Assembly: GCA_944324075.1 (NCBI GenBank)
Contig: CALUUZ010000022.1
Location: forward strand, 1-44,134
DNA: 44,134 nt
Source of the DNA: Candidatus Mailhella excrementigallinarum
GTDB taxonomy: Bacteria > Desulfobacterota > Desulfovibrionia > Desulfovibrionales > Desulfovibrionaceae
Direction: 5' to 3'
Part shown: piece by piece, positions 35,881 to 44,134 of the stretch
Position numbering within the stretch: the first letter of the stretch is position 1
How the letters are laid out: the number at the start of each line of letters is the position of its first letter
Translations under genes and position numbers: made by a program
The notes under the pieces: model-generated
Seen by the model: only the letters and a program-made list of their open reading frames with translations
What the model was told of the DNA's origin: nothing
The model's database searches: none

Positions 35881-37362
35881 CTACTTCACGCCGAGAAGGT
35901 CGGCCATTTTGGCATAGATAGCCGTATTGTCGTAGAATCCTTCAAATTTTTCCTGCCCCGCGCCGCTGGCGAATACTGCGACGGGAAGGCCGGTATGGGC
36001 GTAGGAGGCGAAATTGATGCCCGACTTGTTGTTGAGCAGGTGTGTGATGGTGACGGACAGAGGTTCATAGGTGCCGTAGAGCAGATACTCCTCCTGGCCG
36101 GAAACCTTGGCTCCGCTCATGGTCTTGTCATAGGCCGCGCGGAGTTTCTTCATTTCCCAGTCGGTGAGGACCAGGGTATCTTCCTTGTCGCCCTCTGCCT
36201 TCAGGCCGAAGAGCTTTTCCACATCCTTCAGAACGTCGTCAAAGGAAGTGTTGTTTTTCCTGTATCCGGCCACGTAATCGCTGTCATAGCGGGCGTAGGA
36301 AATTTTCTGATTGGCCAGATTGGCCATATAGGTATCATAGTCGGTGCCGGCGAAACCAATGGTCAGTCCTCCGGTTTCATGATCGCCCGTGACCAGAATC
36401 AAGGTTTCGTCAGGATGTTTACTGGCGAACTCGATGGCAACGTCGACAGCGTCGGCCAGCGCCAGAGTGTCGTGAATGGTGGAGCCGGCGTCGTTGGCAT
36501 GGCAGGCCCAGTCGATTTTGCCGCCTTCCACCATCATGAAGAATCCCCTGTCGTTGTCGAGAACCTCAATGCCTTTCCGCACATAGTCGGCCAGCGCCCA
36601 GTTGTCCCCGTCACGGTCGTTTTCGTAGGCCATGGCATCGGAGTCGGCAAGGTGTTCATCCACCAGAATGACCTTGCCATCCGCTGCGCTCACCTTTTCC
36701 GCGTCGGCCTGAGTGCGGATGATCCTGTATCCCCTGCCCGGAGCCAGATCATAAATACTGGCGCGATCCCCATCGGGGCCGGCGGGCTTGAGCAGCGCCC
36801 CTCCGGCAAAATATTCAAAGCCGGAATTCAGCATTTCCTCGCCGATTTCATAGTAGTTGTTGCGGCTCGGCTGGTGGGCGTAAAAGGCGGCCGGAGTGGC
36901 ATGGTTCAGATTGACCGAGGTGATGATGCCGACCTTCCAGCCTTTCTGACGATGCAGCTTCTCAGCGATGGACTCGTATTTGCGGGTCAGACCTTCATCC
37001 ATGTTGATGACGCCGGAATAGGTTTTGTGGCCGGTGGAGATGGAGGTCGCGGTGGAGGCGGAATCCGGGCAGAAGGATGTGGAATCGTAGGTGACGGCGG
37101 AACCGGCCACGGGGAATTTCATGAAGGACAGATATTCGTTGCCGTCCAGAATCTTGTCGTCCGTCCCCCGTCCGTCCCTGACGGCTCCAAGATAGTCCGA
37201 AGCGGCCTGGAACTGCGGGTAGCTCATGCCGTCGCCGATGAACAGGAAGACATAGCGCGGTGTTTCGTCTGCCCGGGCCATGCCCGTCATGGGCGCGGCC
37301 AGCATGAGGGCGCCCATGGTCAGGGCCAGAATATGCGACTTGCCTTTTTTGCTGTGGAACAT
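35881..37362 (-). CDS. phoA: Alkaline phosphatase (PhoA family), exported
   Basis: A secreted phosphomonoesterase (493 aa) with a signal peptide at residues 1-32, cleaved after ARA. The metal and catalytic residues of the family are visible: FIGDGMS near 41-47 (Asp44), the nucleophile Ser101 in CPDSASTAT, SVNLNHATPAAFY, VEGGKIDWACHANDAG, VTGDHETGG, and the late His in SYAHTGLPVAVFASG. It is longer than the 471-aa E. coli enzyme but within the family range. The start was set at 37362 by GAGAGGA spacing; a TTG two codons earlier is less likely. No Pho box is recognised upstream, so phosphate control is not shown. The gene stands alone between a repeat and an unknown membrane protein. Confidence 0.93.
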   Translation of the reverse strand: MFHSKKGKSHILALTMGALMLAAPMTGMARADETPRYVFLFIGDGMSYPQFQAASDYLGAVRDGRGTDDKILDGNEYLSFMKFPVAGSAVTYDSTSFCPDSASTATSISTGHKTYSGVINMDEGLTRKYESIAEKLHRQKGWKVGIITSVNLNHATPAAFYAHQPSRNNYYEIGEEMLNSGFEYFAGGALLKPAGPDGDRASIYDLAPGRGYRIIRTQADAEKVSAADGKVILVDEHLADSDAMAYENDRDGDNWALADYVRKGIEVLDNDRGFFMMVEGGKIDWACHANDAGSTIHDTLALADAVDVAIEFASKHPDETLILVTGDHETGGLTIGFAGTDYDTYMANLANQKISYARYDSDYVAGYRKNNTSFDDVLKDVEKLFGLKAEGDKEDTLVLTDWEMKKLRAAYDKTMSGAKVSGQEEYLLYGTYEPLSVTITHLLNNKSGINFASYAHTGLPVAVFASGAGQEKFEGFYDNTAIYAKMADLLGVK

Positions 37363-37599
37363 TTCCAATCCTCTCGCTGTCGAAGTAAAATGTTTTGCGT
37401 CCGAAAGCGGCTGTCGGCCGGAACCCCATGTCCTGACCGCAGCCTCCGCGCGCTCCCGATCGGCTTCAGGGAAAAGCCGGTGCGGGAAGTTCGCTTCTTT
37501 CAGGCGCGCAGCAAATGTTTACCCGGAGGAGGAGCGCAGTTCCACCGCGCTTCGGAAAAATTGATGTAAAATGGACGTAAAGGCGGATGGTTCCGGTTT

Positions 37600-38466
37600 T
37601 TACGCGCGGGGAACGGTGCGCTTCATATGGGTCGAACCGAAACAGGTCGTGGCCCAGGTAACGCCGAGGACATACAGGGCGGCAAAAATGCTGGCGGCGA
37701 AGTTCCACGGCCAGGGGGTGGAGAGGGAAAGCCGCATGAGCAGCGTGCCGATAACGAAGGCGGAATTGCGGAAGACGGCATGAAAGCTGGGCATGAATCT
37801 CTGGGAAATGAGCACCAGCGCGATATCCGCGAAAATGAGCACGGTATAGATGGTTTCAAAAAAGGCGCTGTCTTCTCCGGAGTGGAAGAAGATGACGGCA
37901 TCGCGCAGGGCAATGCCCGCGAAGAGCAGCACCAGACCCAGCGCCATGAGTTTTTTGCTCATGACATAGCGCATCTGTTCCAGAGGATCGCTGATATAGT
38001 TCTGATGGGCACGCAGCCTGTGATAAAAGCCGAGGCAGATGAAGATGATCAGCGCGCCCGCGCCCGATGACGCGATAAGCAGAAGCGGCTGCGGGTCCGT
38101 AATACTGACGGGTTCGGGCAGATGGGAAAGCTGCTTGAAGGCGTCGCGCAGCAGAATAAGGGCCATGACCTCGAACTGCTTGCCCAGGGATTTGGAGAGA
38201 GAGCCGGAAATGCTGAGGATAAGCTCCATCAGTTCCATGCCGAGAATCAGGGTGAACGCAAGCTGAATTGCCTGAAAATGACTGGTGGGGGTCAGGCGGG
38301 CCATCCATTCCGGCAGCAGTCCTTCCCGGTTGGCTTCGATGCCCGCCAGCGCCAGCAGGTAGGTCAGAAGGATCAGAACGGCCAGAATCTTCTGGGTGCG
38401 TGGATGCTCCCAGAAATGGTGAATGCAGTCAAAAATATTGGTGAGAGGCTCGCATCGCTCAATCAT
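37600..38466 (-). CDS. Unknown multi-pass membrane protein
   Basis: A 288-aa protein with about seven hydrophobic segments: residues 27-45 (KILAVLILLTYLLALAG), 66-88, 95-108, 127-150, 172-190, 205-225 and 260-280. It shows ELMELILSISGSLSKSLGKQFEVMALILLRDAFKQL split by polar residues, but I recognise no family motif. The gene ends 237 bp before the alkaline phosphatase start on the same strand, a gap with no clear terminator. Nothing points to a function. Confidence 0.75.
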   Translation of the reverse strand: MIERCEPLTNIFDCIHHFWEHPRTQKILAVLILLTYLLALAGIEANREGLLPEWMARLTPTSHFQAIQLAFTLILGMELMELILSISGSLSKSLGKQFEVMALILLRDAFKQLSHLPEPVSITDPQPLLLIASSGAGALIIFICLGFYHRLRAHQNYISDPLEQMRYVMSKKLMALGLVLLFAGIALRDAVIFFHSGEDSAFFETIYTVLIFADIALVLISQRFMPSFHAVFRNSAFVIGTLLMRLSLSTPWPWNFAASIFAALYVLGVTWATTCFGSTHMKRTVPRA

Positions 38467-38563
38467 GGCAAACTCCGTGTCTGCGTGTCGGCGCGTTTTC
38501 TCCCTTTCCCCGCGGGGTTGTCAAGGGGCGTCGGACGGGAGCGGCGGAGATGTTCTTCCGTTT

Positions 38564-40501
38564 TCAGCGCGGACGGAATGCGGCGGGGTCGAGACCGGAA
38601 CGGGCAAGCCTGCCGTACAGGGTGCTGCGGGACACGCCGAGCGCATCCGCTGCGGCCCGGACATTGCCCTGATGACGGGCAAGAAGTTCGCTCAGGCGAT
38701 GCCGTCCGGCATCCGGGTTTTCCCGCGCAGAGGCGGAAGAGGCGGGCGGGGACAGAGAGTCTTCCAGACAGGCGGAAATGACAGCCGGCTCGATTAATGG
38801 AGAAGAAGCCAGCAGCGCCGCCCGGCGGACGATGTTTTCCAGTTCCCGGACATTGCCGGGCCAGCAGTGGCGCTTCAACAGGGCCAGGGCCGGCGGAGAG
38901 AATTTTTCCGCTCGGCGGCTTCCATGCCGGGCCCTGAGAAAATGGCGCGCCAGAATCGCTATATCTTCATCCCGTTCCCGCAGGGGGGGAATGTGTATGG
39001 GAAAGACATTGAGCCGATGAAAAAGATCCTCGCGGAACCTTCCCTCTCTGACGGCCTGACGGAGATCCCGATTTGACGCGGCGATAATGCGCACGTCGGC
39101 GCGCAGGGAAGTGCGGCCGCCTATGCGGCTGACTTCGCCGTTCTGGATGAGCCGCAGCAGGCTTACCTGGGCGTCCTGCGGCATTTCTCCTATTTCATCA
39201 AGAAAAAGCGTGCCACCATCAGCCTGTTCAAATCTTCCGGAACGCCCTTCTCTCACCGCTCCGGTGAACGCTCCCGGCGCGTAGCCGAACAGCTCGCTCT
39301 GCACCAGTTCGCGCGGAATTGCGCCACAGTTGAGAATGATGAAAGGGCGTCTTTTGCGGGGGCCCGCGCCATGAACCGCATGGGCGAACAGTTCCTTGCC
39401 CGTTCCGCTTTCGCCGAGCAGCAATACGTTCACGTCCTCCCGCGCGGCGATGCGGGCGAGGTCCAGGCAGCGGCGCAGTGCCGGTGAAGATCCGATGATG
39501 TCTTCAAATCCATATCGCGCCCCTGTCCGCTCATCGCTTTCCGCTGCGCGTCTGCGCATCTCTCCGGGAGGGGAAAGCCGGACGGCCATTGAACCTCCGG
39601 GCGTCATCCTTGCGGAGAGTTCACACTGCTGTCTCCCTGTTTCCAGTTCCAGCGTGACTTCGCGGGGGGGGACATTCCTCCGCCTTTTCAGGAGAGACAG
39701 GAATGGCTCCCCGCCCCGGACGATATCGCGGATATCTTCGGCCTGCCGGGGCGGAGAAGGCAGCCCCAGCAGCGCTCTGGCCTGAGCGTCGGTCGACTTT
39801 ATGCCGCCCTGCGGGTCAAGAAGCAGGACGCCGCCTCCGCAAAGTTCAAAGAGCGCCTGCTGATCGTCCAGCAGATCGCGCACTTCGTGCCGGGCGTTGA
39901 TATTGTTGGCGGCGGCGACGAGCATGCCGGTCGTGTGGGTGTGAAACTCCTCAAGCGGCAGGATGACCGTGAGCACGCCGACGAAAAAACCGTTTCCGCT
40001 GCGCAGCGGCGCGGAAACGCAGCACCAGCTGTGATCCTTCGCATTATAGTGTTCGGGGCCGAAAACTTCCACCGGACGCTTCTCCATGATGCACAGGCTG
40101 ATGCCGTTGGTTCCTTCCCTGTCTTCCGTGGCGACGACTCCGACATCAAGATGTTCCATGCGGGCAATAATGCCCGGCGCTCCGTGCCGGTACAGGATGA
40201 CGCCGTCCGAGGACGCCAGGAGGAAAACACTGTTGGTGGACTGGAGCAGCGCGCGGTATTGTTCCATGACCGGTCTGGCTCCGGTGATGAGTTCACGGTT
40301 CTCGTCCAGCTTGCGTGTCAGTTCATCTCCGCGCAGGGGGAGAACGCTGGCGATGGGATCCCTGACCCCCAGGGCATCGCGGCTGCGCCTCCAGGAATCA
40401 AGAATCAGCCTGCGTACGGTGGGGCTGGAACCAAGAGGAATTCCGTCGCGGAAAAGCCGCCATTCCTCGGCAACCATTTTGAGATAGCTTGAATCCTTCA
40501 T
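38564..40501 (-). CDS. AcoR-type sigma-54-dependent activator, likely regulator of the divergent aldehyde/alcohol genes
   Basis: An enhancer-binding protein (645 aa) of the AcoR group, whose members control acetoin, alcohol or aldehyde catabolism. N-terminal part (about 20-230): [13 protein letters not shown], then a GAF-type sensor ([44 protein letters not shown]), then a PAS-like stretch. The AAA+ domain has Walker A GESGTGKE, an intact [10 protein letters not shown] loop, [11 protein letters not shown] and [10 protein letters not shown]. The C-terminal Fis-type HTH is [21 protein letters not shown]. It is divergent from the aor-adh operon, which has a clean -24/-12 promoter. Ethanol or acetaldehyde is a reasonable guess at the signal. 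The start at 40501 follows CGGAG. Confidence 0.93.
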   Translation of the reverse strand: MKDSSYLKMVAEEWRLFRDGIPLGSSPTVRRLILDSWRRSRDALGVRDPIASVLPLRGDELTRKLDENRELITGARPVMEQYRALLQSTNSVFLLASSDGVILYRHGAPGIIARMEHLDVGVVATEDREGTNGISLCIMEKRPVEVFGPEHYNAKDHSWCCVSAPLRSGNGFFVGVLTVILPLEEFHTHTTGMLVAAANNINARHEVRDLLDDQQALFELCGGGVLLLDPQGGIKSTDAQARALLGLPSPPRQAEDIRDIVRGGEPFLSLLKRRRNVPPREVTLELETGRQQCELSARMTPGGSMAVRLSPPGEMRRRAAESDERTGARYGFEDIIGSSPALRRCLDLARIAAREDVNVLLLGESGTGKELFAHAVHGAGPRKRRPFIILNCGAIPRELVQSELFGYAPGAFTGAVREGRSGRFEQADGGTLFLDEIGEMPQDAQVSLLRLIQNGEVSRIGGRTSLRADVRIIAASNRDLRQAVREGRFREDLFHRLNVFPIHIPPLRERDEDIAILARHFLRARHGSRRAEKFSPPALALLKRHCWPGNVRELENIVRRAALLASSPLIEPAVISACLEDSLSPPASSASARENPDAGRHRLSELLARHQGNVRAAADALGVSRSTLYGRLARSGLDPAAFRPR

Positions 40502-40567
40502 GGTCAGGCTCCGGTATCGTGGGTACGGTGGAAAAATATGTTCTCTCCTGTCCATACATGTACAGGA

Positions 40568-40597
40568 CATGTTGCGTCTTCGTAAAGATGCAACATG
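40568..40597. promoter_or_regulatory. Inverted repeat, candidate operator of the AcoR-type activator
   Basis: Two 13-bp arms (40568-40580 and 40585-40597) pair with a single mismatch; the outer part is CATGTTGC/GCAACATG. It lies 90-120 bp upstream of the sigma-54 promoter, within enhancer range. CAACATGCTG, the right arm plus flank, is echoed as CAACATGCTT at about 40653-40662. Confidence 0.6.
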
Positions 40598-40684
40598 CTG
40601 TTTTTGTTTGTGTTAAAAATTTTTAATTTTGAAGTTGATATGGAGTGCTGTTTCAACATGCTTGTTTATATTGATAAAAAAATA

Positions 40685-40702
40685 TTGGTATGATGTTTGC
40701 AT
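40685..40702 (+). promoter_or_regulatory. Sigma-54 (-24/-12) promoter of the aor-adh operon
   Basis: TTGGTATGATGTTTGCAT has GG at 40687-40688 and GC at 40699-40700 with 10 bp between, and TTTGCA matches the consensus -12 region. It overlaps a potential upstream ATG at 40701, so translation of the oxidoreductase must begin further downstream. Confidence 0.85.
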
Positions 40703-40763
40703 GACTGCGCTGACAGGAAGATATGAAATGTATGGAATGGACAGCAAGTCGGGGAGTACGGAA

Positions 40764-42491
40764 ATGAAACTGCTTCGCGTGGATATGGGAACAGAACGGA
40801 TACAGAGTGAGGACGTTGCCGAACATTATGCCCTGCTCGGAGGGCGGGGGCTGATCGCCGCCCTGCTTCTGGCCGAGCTGGAACCGGCATGCGATCCGCA
40901 GGGACCGGACAACAGGCTGGTGATATGCAACGGCCTGCTGGCCGGAACGCTTGCCGCAAGTTCGGGCCGTATTTCGGTGGGCGGCAAAAGCCCGCTGACG
41001 GGAACGATCAAGGAGGCCAATGCGGGGGGAACCGCCGGGCTGGCACTGGCCAGGCTTGGTTTTCGCGGCATTGTGGTGTCGGGAGAGTCGGAAAGGCTGA
41101 AGGTGCTGGTGATCGGGCCTGAGGGGGCGCGGCTGGAAGACGCTCCGGAGCTTGCACTGCGCGGCACCTACGATACCTGCGACATGCTGCGCGCCAGGTA
41201 TGGGGACGATATATCCATTCTCTGCATCGGTCCGGCCGGGGAGCGGCGTTATCTGAATTCTTCCGTGCAGGTCACGGATAGGGAAGGCCGCCCGGCGAGG
41301 GCGGCGGCCCGTGGAGGTCTGGGGGGTGTGATGGGAGCCAGGGGGCTGAAAGCCGTGGTGCTGCAAGGAGGGAAGGAGAAACCCGTCTTTGCTGACGCCC
41401 CCCGTTTTCGCGCCGCAAGCAAGGCATATATGCAGGCGCTGCGGAAGCATCCCATGACGGGAAACATTCTGACCAGGTTCGGCACCGCGTCTCTGGTAGG
41501 AGCTGTAAATGAAATGGGGGCCATGCCCACGCGCAATTACAGTTCCGGCAGTTTCGAGGGGGCCGCGGCGCTTTCCGGCGAACACATGGCTGAACTGCAG
41601 ACAGGACGGAAAGGCAGCATGACCCACGCCTGCCAGACCGGATGCCCCATATCCTGTTCCAACGTATACAACGGGCCGGACGGCAAATATCTTACCTCCG
41701 GCATGGAATACGAAACCATTGCCCTGAACGGCTCGAACCTTTCCATAGATGATATTGACGTGGTGGCCCTCATTGACCGTCTGTGCGACGACGCCGGGCT
41801 GGATACCATGGAAACGGGCGCGACTCTCGGAGTGGCCGCCGAAGCCGGTCTGCTGTCATACGGCGACAGTGCCAGAGTACTGGAACTCATTCGTCAGATG
41901 GCGGCGGGAACGCCCCTTGGCATGGAACTGGGGCAGGGCACGGAACGTTTCGGAAAAAGCATGGGCGTGACGAGAATTCCTGTGGTCAAACGCCAGGCTC
42001 TGGCCGGATACGATCCCCGGGCTCTCAAGGGGACCGGCGTTACCTGCGCGACATCGCCCATGGGGGCGGATCACACGGCGGGCAACGCCATAGGCATGCC
42101 GGGAGTGGATCCCTTGTCTCCCCACGGTCAGGTGGAGGTTTCCCGCGGCTGCCAGCAGGTCATGGCGCTGTTTGACAGCCTGGGGATGTGCATTTTTGCC
42201 GGGATGCCCGCCGATAATCCCGAAGTTTTCGGACTGCTGGGAGAAATGCTTGCCGGCGTGTACGGCGGGGACTGGCCTCCGGAACGACTCCTCGGTCTGG
42301 GGACGGAGACGCTGCTGCGCGAACGGCGCTTCAACCTTCTGGCGGGCATAGGCGAAGAGGAGGATGACGTGCCCCCGTTCATGCGTACGGAAGAGCTCAA
42401 GCCTCATGACGCCGTGTTTGACGTCCCCCGTGAGGAGCTGAAGAAGGTCTTTGACTTTGCCGCTTCAGGGCAGGGAAACCAGCCGGGATGA
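40764..42491 (+). CDS. aor: Tungsten-type aldehyde:ferredoxin oxidoreductase
   Basis: A cytosolic enzyme (575 aa) that oxidises aldehydes to carboxylates while reducing ferredoxin, using a tungstopterin and one [4Fe-4S] cluster. Family features are LLGGRGLIAALL near the N-terminus, GKSPLTGTIKEANAGG, RGGLGGVMGARGLKAVV (pterin-binding), the cluster motif C-x3-C-x3-C (ACQTGCPISCSN) and the fourth Cys in DSLGMCIF. The start was put at 40764 because the homologous region begins there, GGGGAG precedes it, and earlier ATGs overlap the promoter. It is co-transcribed with an iron-type alcohol dehydrogenase 75 bp downstream. Acetaldehyde from isethionate cleavage or from ethanol would be a natural substrate. 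Reduced ferredoxin would be gained; this is inference. Confidence 0.92.
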   Translation: MKLLRVDMGTERIQSEDVAEHYALLGGRGLIAALLLAELEPACDPQGPDNRLVICNGLLAGTLAASSGRISVGGKSPLTGTIKEANAGGTAGLALARLGFRGIVVSGESERLKVLVIGPEGARLEDAPELALRGTYDTCDMLRARYGDDISILCIGPAGERRYLNSSVQVTDREGRPARAAARGGLGGVMGARGLKAVVLQGGKEKPVFADAPRFRAASKAYMQALRKHPMTGNILTRFGTASLVGAVNEMGAMPTRNYSSGSFEGAAALSGEHMAELQTGRKGSMTHACQTGCPISCSNVYNGPDGKYLTSGMEYETIALNGSNLSIDDIDVVALIDRLCDDAGLDTMETGATLGVAAEAGLLSYGDSARVLELIRQMAAGTPLGMELGQGTERFGKSMGVTRIPVVKRQALAGYDPRALKGTGVTCATSPMGADHTAGNAIGMPGVDPLSPHGQVEVSRGCQQVMALFDSLGMCIFAGMPADNPEVFGLLGEMLAGVYGGDWPPERLLGLGTETLLRERRFNLLAGIGEEEDDVPPFMRTEELKPHDAVFDVPREELKKVFDFAASGQGNQPG

Positions 42492-42566
42492 GCAGGAAGA
42501 TCCAGCATATGGCTGTTTTTTCATAAGCAAAGTTTTTTTTGACACATGTAAATGGAGGGATGTCCT

Positions 42567-43712
42567 ATGAATTTTTCATTGCTGCAGAATGTCAGGATTG
42601 TGGAAGGCCCCGGCTGTGTCGCAAAGGTTGGCGAAATACTGAAAGAAGCGGGCTATTCCAAGGCGTTCCTCGTATTTGACTGCGGCGTGAAAGCCGCAGG
42701 TATTGTGGATAAGGTTGTCGCCGCACTGGATTCGGCGGGTGTGGCGCATGTGCTGTTTGACAGGGTTCTGCCCGATCCTCCCGCGGATATTGTTGATGAA
42801 GGGGCCGAGCATTGTCGCAGGGAAGGCTGCGACTGCGTTGTCGGCCTGGGGGGAGGCAGCAGCATTGACACGGCAAAAGGCATTAATCTGCTGCGTTTCA
42901 ATGATGGCAATATTCTGAGCTATGCTTCCCCGGACACCCCCATGAAACGCTCTCCAGGTCTGCTTTCAATTCCCACCACGGCGGGGACGGGGAGTGAACT
43001 TTCCAATGGGTTGATCATTTCCAATCCCGGAGAGGGTGTGAAAGTGCCGATTCTTGCCGTCAATGCCATGAGCGAGTATGCGGTGATTGATCCCGAGCTG
43101 ACCCTGGGCATGCCTCCCGGATTGACCATCGCTACCGGTCTGGACGTGTTTTCCCACGCCTGCGAGGGCTACACCTCCATTCTGGCCAATGCCATGACCG
43201 ATATGCTGTGTGAAAAGATCATGGAAAATGTGGCGGCATATCTGCCTGCGGCGCACAGGGACGGGAGCAGTCTCGAAGCTCGTGAGCGCATGCTGGTGAG
43301 CGCTTCTCTCGGCGGCTGGATGCTGGCTCAGGCATCCGCCCATGTGGGGCATTCCCTTGCGCATGTCGTCGGCGGCAGACTGCATATTCCCCACGGGCTG
43401 GCATGCGCCTATTCTCTGCCGGTCACACTGGAACTCATCGCGCCAGCCGTTCCCTCCAAGGTCAGAAAAGTGGGAGAAATCCTGGGAGCGCAGTTCTCGG
43501 GAAGCGAAACGCTGGAGGAAATCGGAAGGAAGGCCGCGGATGCTCACCGGCATTTTACCTTCGAGGTGCTGGGAGTGAAGAAACTCGGAGGTCACGATGT
43601 TGATCTGGACATGCTGGCGGGGGAAGTGGAGCACGAGGTTCTGGCCGGCCTGAGTCCGGTGAAGGTGACGCATGAAAACGCTCTGGAAATGTTGAAAAGA
43701 ATGTTTGCATGA
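42567..43712 (+). CDS. adh: Iron-containing alcohol dehydrogenase
   Basis: An NAD-dependent alcohol dehydrogenase (381 aa) with GLGGGSSIDTAKG (93-105), TTAGTGSELS (137-146) and the complete metal site Asp193, His197, His262 and His276. Paired with the upstream aldehyde oxidoreductase, it would take a primary alcohol such as ethanol to the aldehyde, which the oxidoreductase takes to the acid; the reverse direction is also possible. The start at 42567 follows GGAGGG at 42554-42559. It is not a close copy of the other Fe-ADH at 15772, although the ligand spacing is identical. Hairpins follow the stop. Confidence 0.92.
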   Translation: MNFSLLQNVRIVEGPGCVAKVGEILKEAGYSKAFLVFDCGVKAAGIVDKVVAALDSAGVAHVLFDRVLPDPPADIVDEGAEHCRREGCDCVVGLGGGSSIDTAKGINLLRFNDGNILSYASPDTPMKRSPGLLSIPTTAGTGSELSNGLIISNPGEGVKVPILAVNAMSEYAVIDPELTLGMPPGLTIATGLDVFSHACEGYTSILANAMTDMLCEKIMENVAAYLPAAHRDGSSLEARERMLVSASLGGWMLAQASAHVGHSLAHVVGGRLHIPHGLACAYSLPVTLELIAPAVPSKVRKVGEILGAQFSGSETLEEIGRKAADAHRHFTFEVLGVKKLGGHDVDLDMLAGEVEHEVLAGLSPVKVTHENALEMLKRMFA

Positions 43713-43744
43713 CTAATCCCTTATTCTGAGGGGTGCCGGAGGAC

Positions 43745-43798
43745 CCGGGCGGCATGAACCGCCCGGCCCGTCCGGCGGGAAGGCGATCTGCCCGCCGG
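43745..43798 (+). terminator. Two hairpins after the aor-adh operon
   Basis: CCGGGCGG-CATGAA-CCGCCCGG (43745-43766) and CCGGCGGG...CCCGCCGG (43772-43798) lie 30-90 bp after the adh stop. There is no T-run, so they are best regarded as transcript-end structures. Confidence 0.55.
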
Positions 43799-43892
43799 GG
43801 ATATGCGAAGCTGTTCACTGCCGCTGCGGACGGCTCTCTTTCATCAAAAATTCCTTTGTGGCTTGAGACCTCCCCCTTCAGGGGGAAAGGCT

Positions 43893-44134
43893 CTGTTGTA
43901 GAACCGTGTTGACGGCGTTGTGCGTGGCGTGCGGCCTTGCTCCGGCTTGAGCGGCAACATTCGTTGCCACAAGGTCAGCCCGTGTTCCACACGGGCGAGA
44001 GGCAGCATGTATCCACGGCCGGCTCGCTTGCGCCCTTGTGCGGCACAGCCGCACAAGGGCTCCGCTCCGCGAAACATTACTTCCGCTCCTCGTCCCCCTC
44101 CATGCCGCATGACCATGCGGCGGGGACTCGTCGC
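43893..44134. repeat. MITE-like element, copy 3 (cut by window edge)
   Basis: It begins with the terminal repeat CTGTTGTAGAACCGTGTTGA and continues GGCGTTGTGCG, CGGCAACATTCGTTGCC, CCACACGGGCGAG and GTATCCACGGCCGGCTC. These match copy 2 read on its minus strand. It ends at the window edge within a CCGCATGACCATGCGGCGG hairpin also present in copy 2. The right terminal repeat is not visible. Confidence 0.82.

Noticed and set aside
37363-37599. Pho box upstream of alkaline phosphatase
   Set aside because: No pair of CTGTCAT-like direct repeats with the expected spacing could be found.

Overview
The window is GC-rich bacterial DNA whose gene content points to an anaerobic, sulfite-respiring member of the Desulfovibrionaceae (Bilophila or a close Desulfovibrio-type relative). 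The indicators are periplasmic [NiFe] and selenocysteine [NiFeSe] hydrogenases, an isethionate sulfite-lyase glycyl-radical enzyme with its activase, several TRAP transporters, a tungsten aldehyde oxidoreductase and heavy use of sigma-54. The genus is an inference; no rRNA or other marker gene is present.

Region 1 (1-5886) holds two head-to-head periplasmic hydrogenases. hydAB ([NiFe], minus strand, large subunit cut by the window edge) diverges from hysBA ([NiFeSe], plus strand). The hysA frame reads through an in-frame UGA at 5229-5231 that encodes selenocysteine in the C-terminal DPUxxCxxH motif, so the true stop is at 5312. An AlaX-like tRNA-editing protein follows. Region 2 (6270-11101) carries a chemoreceptor, a CRP/FNR-type regulator and a methylmalonate-semialdehyde-dehydrogenase-like enzyme. 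Region 3 (11678-19767) carries a three-gene TRAP transporter with a small lipoprotein, an iron-type alcohol dehydrogenase, two convergent TauE/SafE exporters of equal length and an EamA transporter.

Region 4 (19956-31384) is the metabolic centre: isethionate lyase islA, activase islB and a sigma-54 activator on the minus strand, divergent from a TRAP binding protein, a fused DctQM permease, an amidohydrolase-like protein and an MFS carrier. The islA/dctP intergenic region holds two oppositely facing -24/-12 promoters and three 16-bp palindromes (GTCGCA-N4-TGCGAC). The outer two lie about 120 bp upstream of the predicted start sites of islA and dctP respectively, which suggests one activator switches uptake and cleavage together. 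Isethionate would yield sulfite, the respiratory electron acceptor, and acetaldehyde. H2 from the hydrogenases and aldehyde oxidation (AOR, ADH or ALDH in this window) are plausible electron sources.

Region 5 (31747-38466) is more housekeeping: a DsrE-like protein, HtpG with an acidic insertion, a YibE/F protein, alkaline phosphatase and an unknown membrane protein. Region 6 (38564-43712) is a second sigma-54 module: an AcoR-type activator divergent from a tungsten aldehyde:ferredoxin oxidoreductase and an iron-type alcohol dehydrogenase, with its own -24/-12 promoter and palindromic operator.

Two families of dispersed intergenic repeats overlay all of this. One (at least eight copies, about 115-200 bp) has a conserved internal hairpin and a terminal hairpin whose outer end often is the stop codon of the adjacent gene. 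The other (three copies, about 310-320 bp) has terminal inverted repeats and no transposase, like a MITE. One copy of the second family lies between islA and islB, and one between the two hydrogenase operons.
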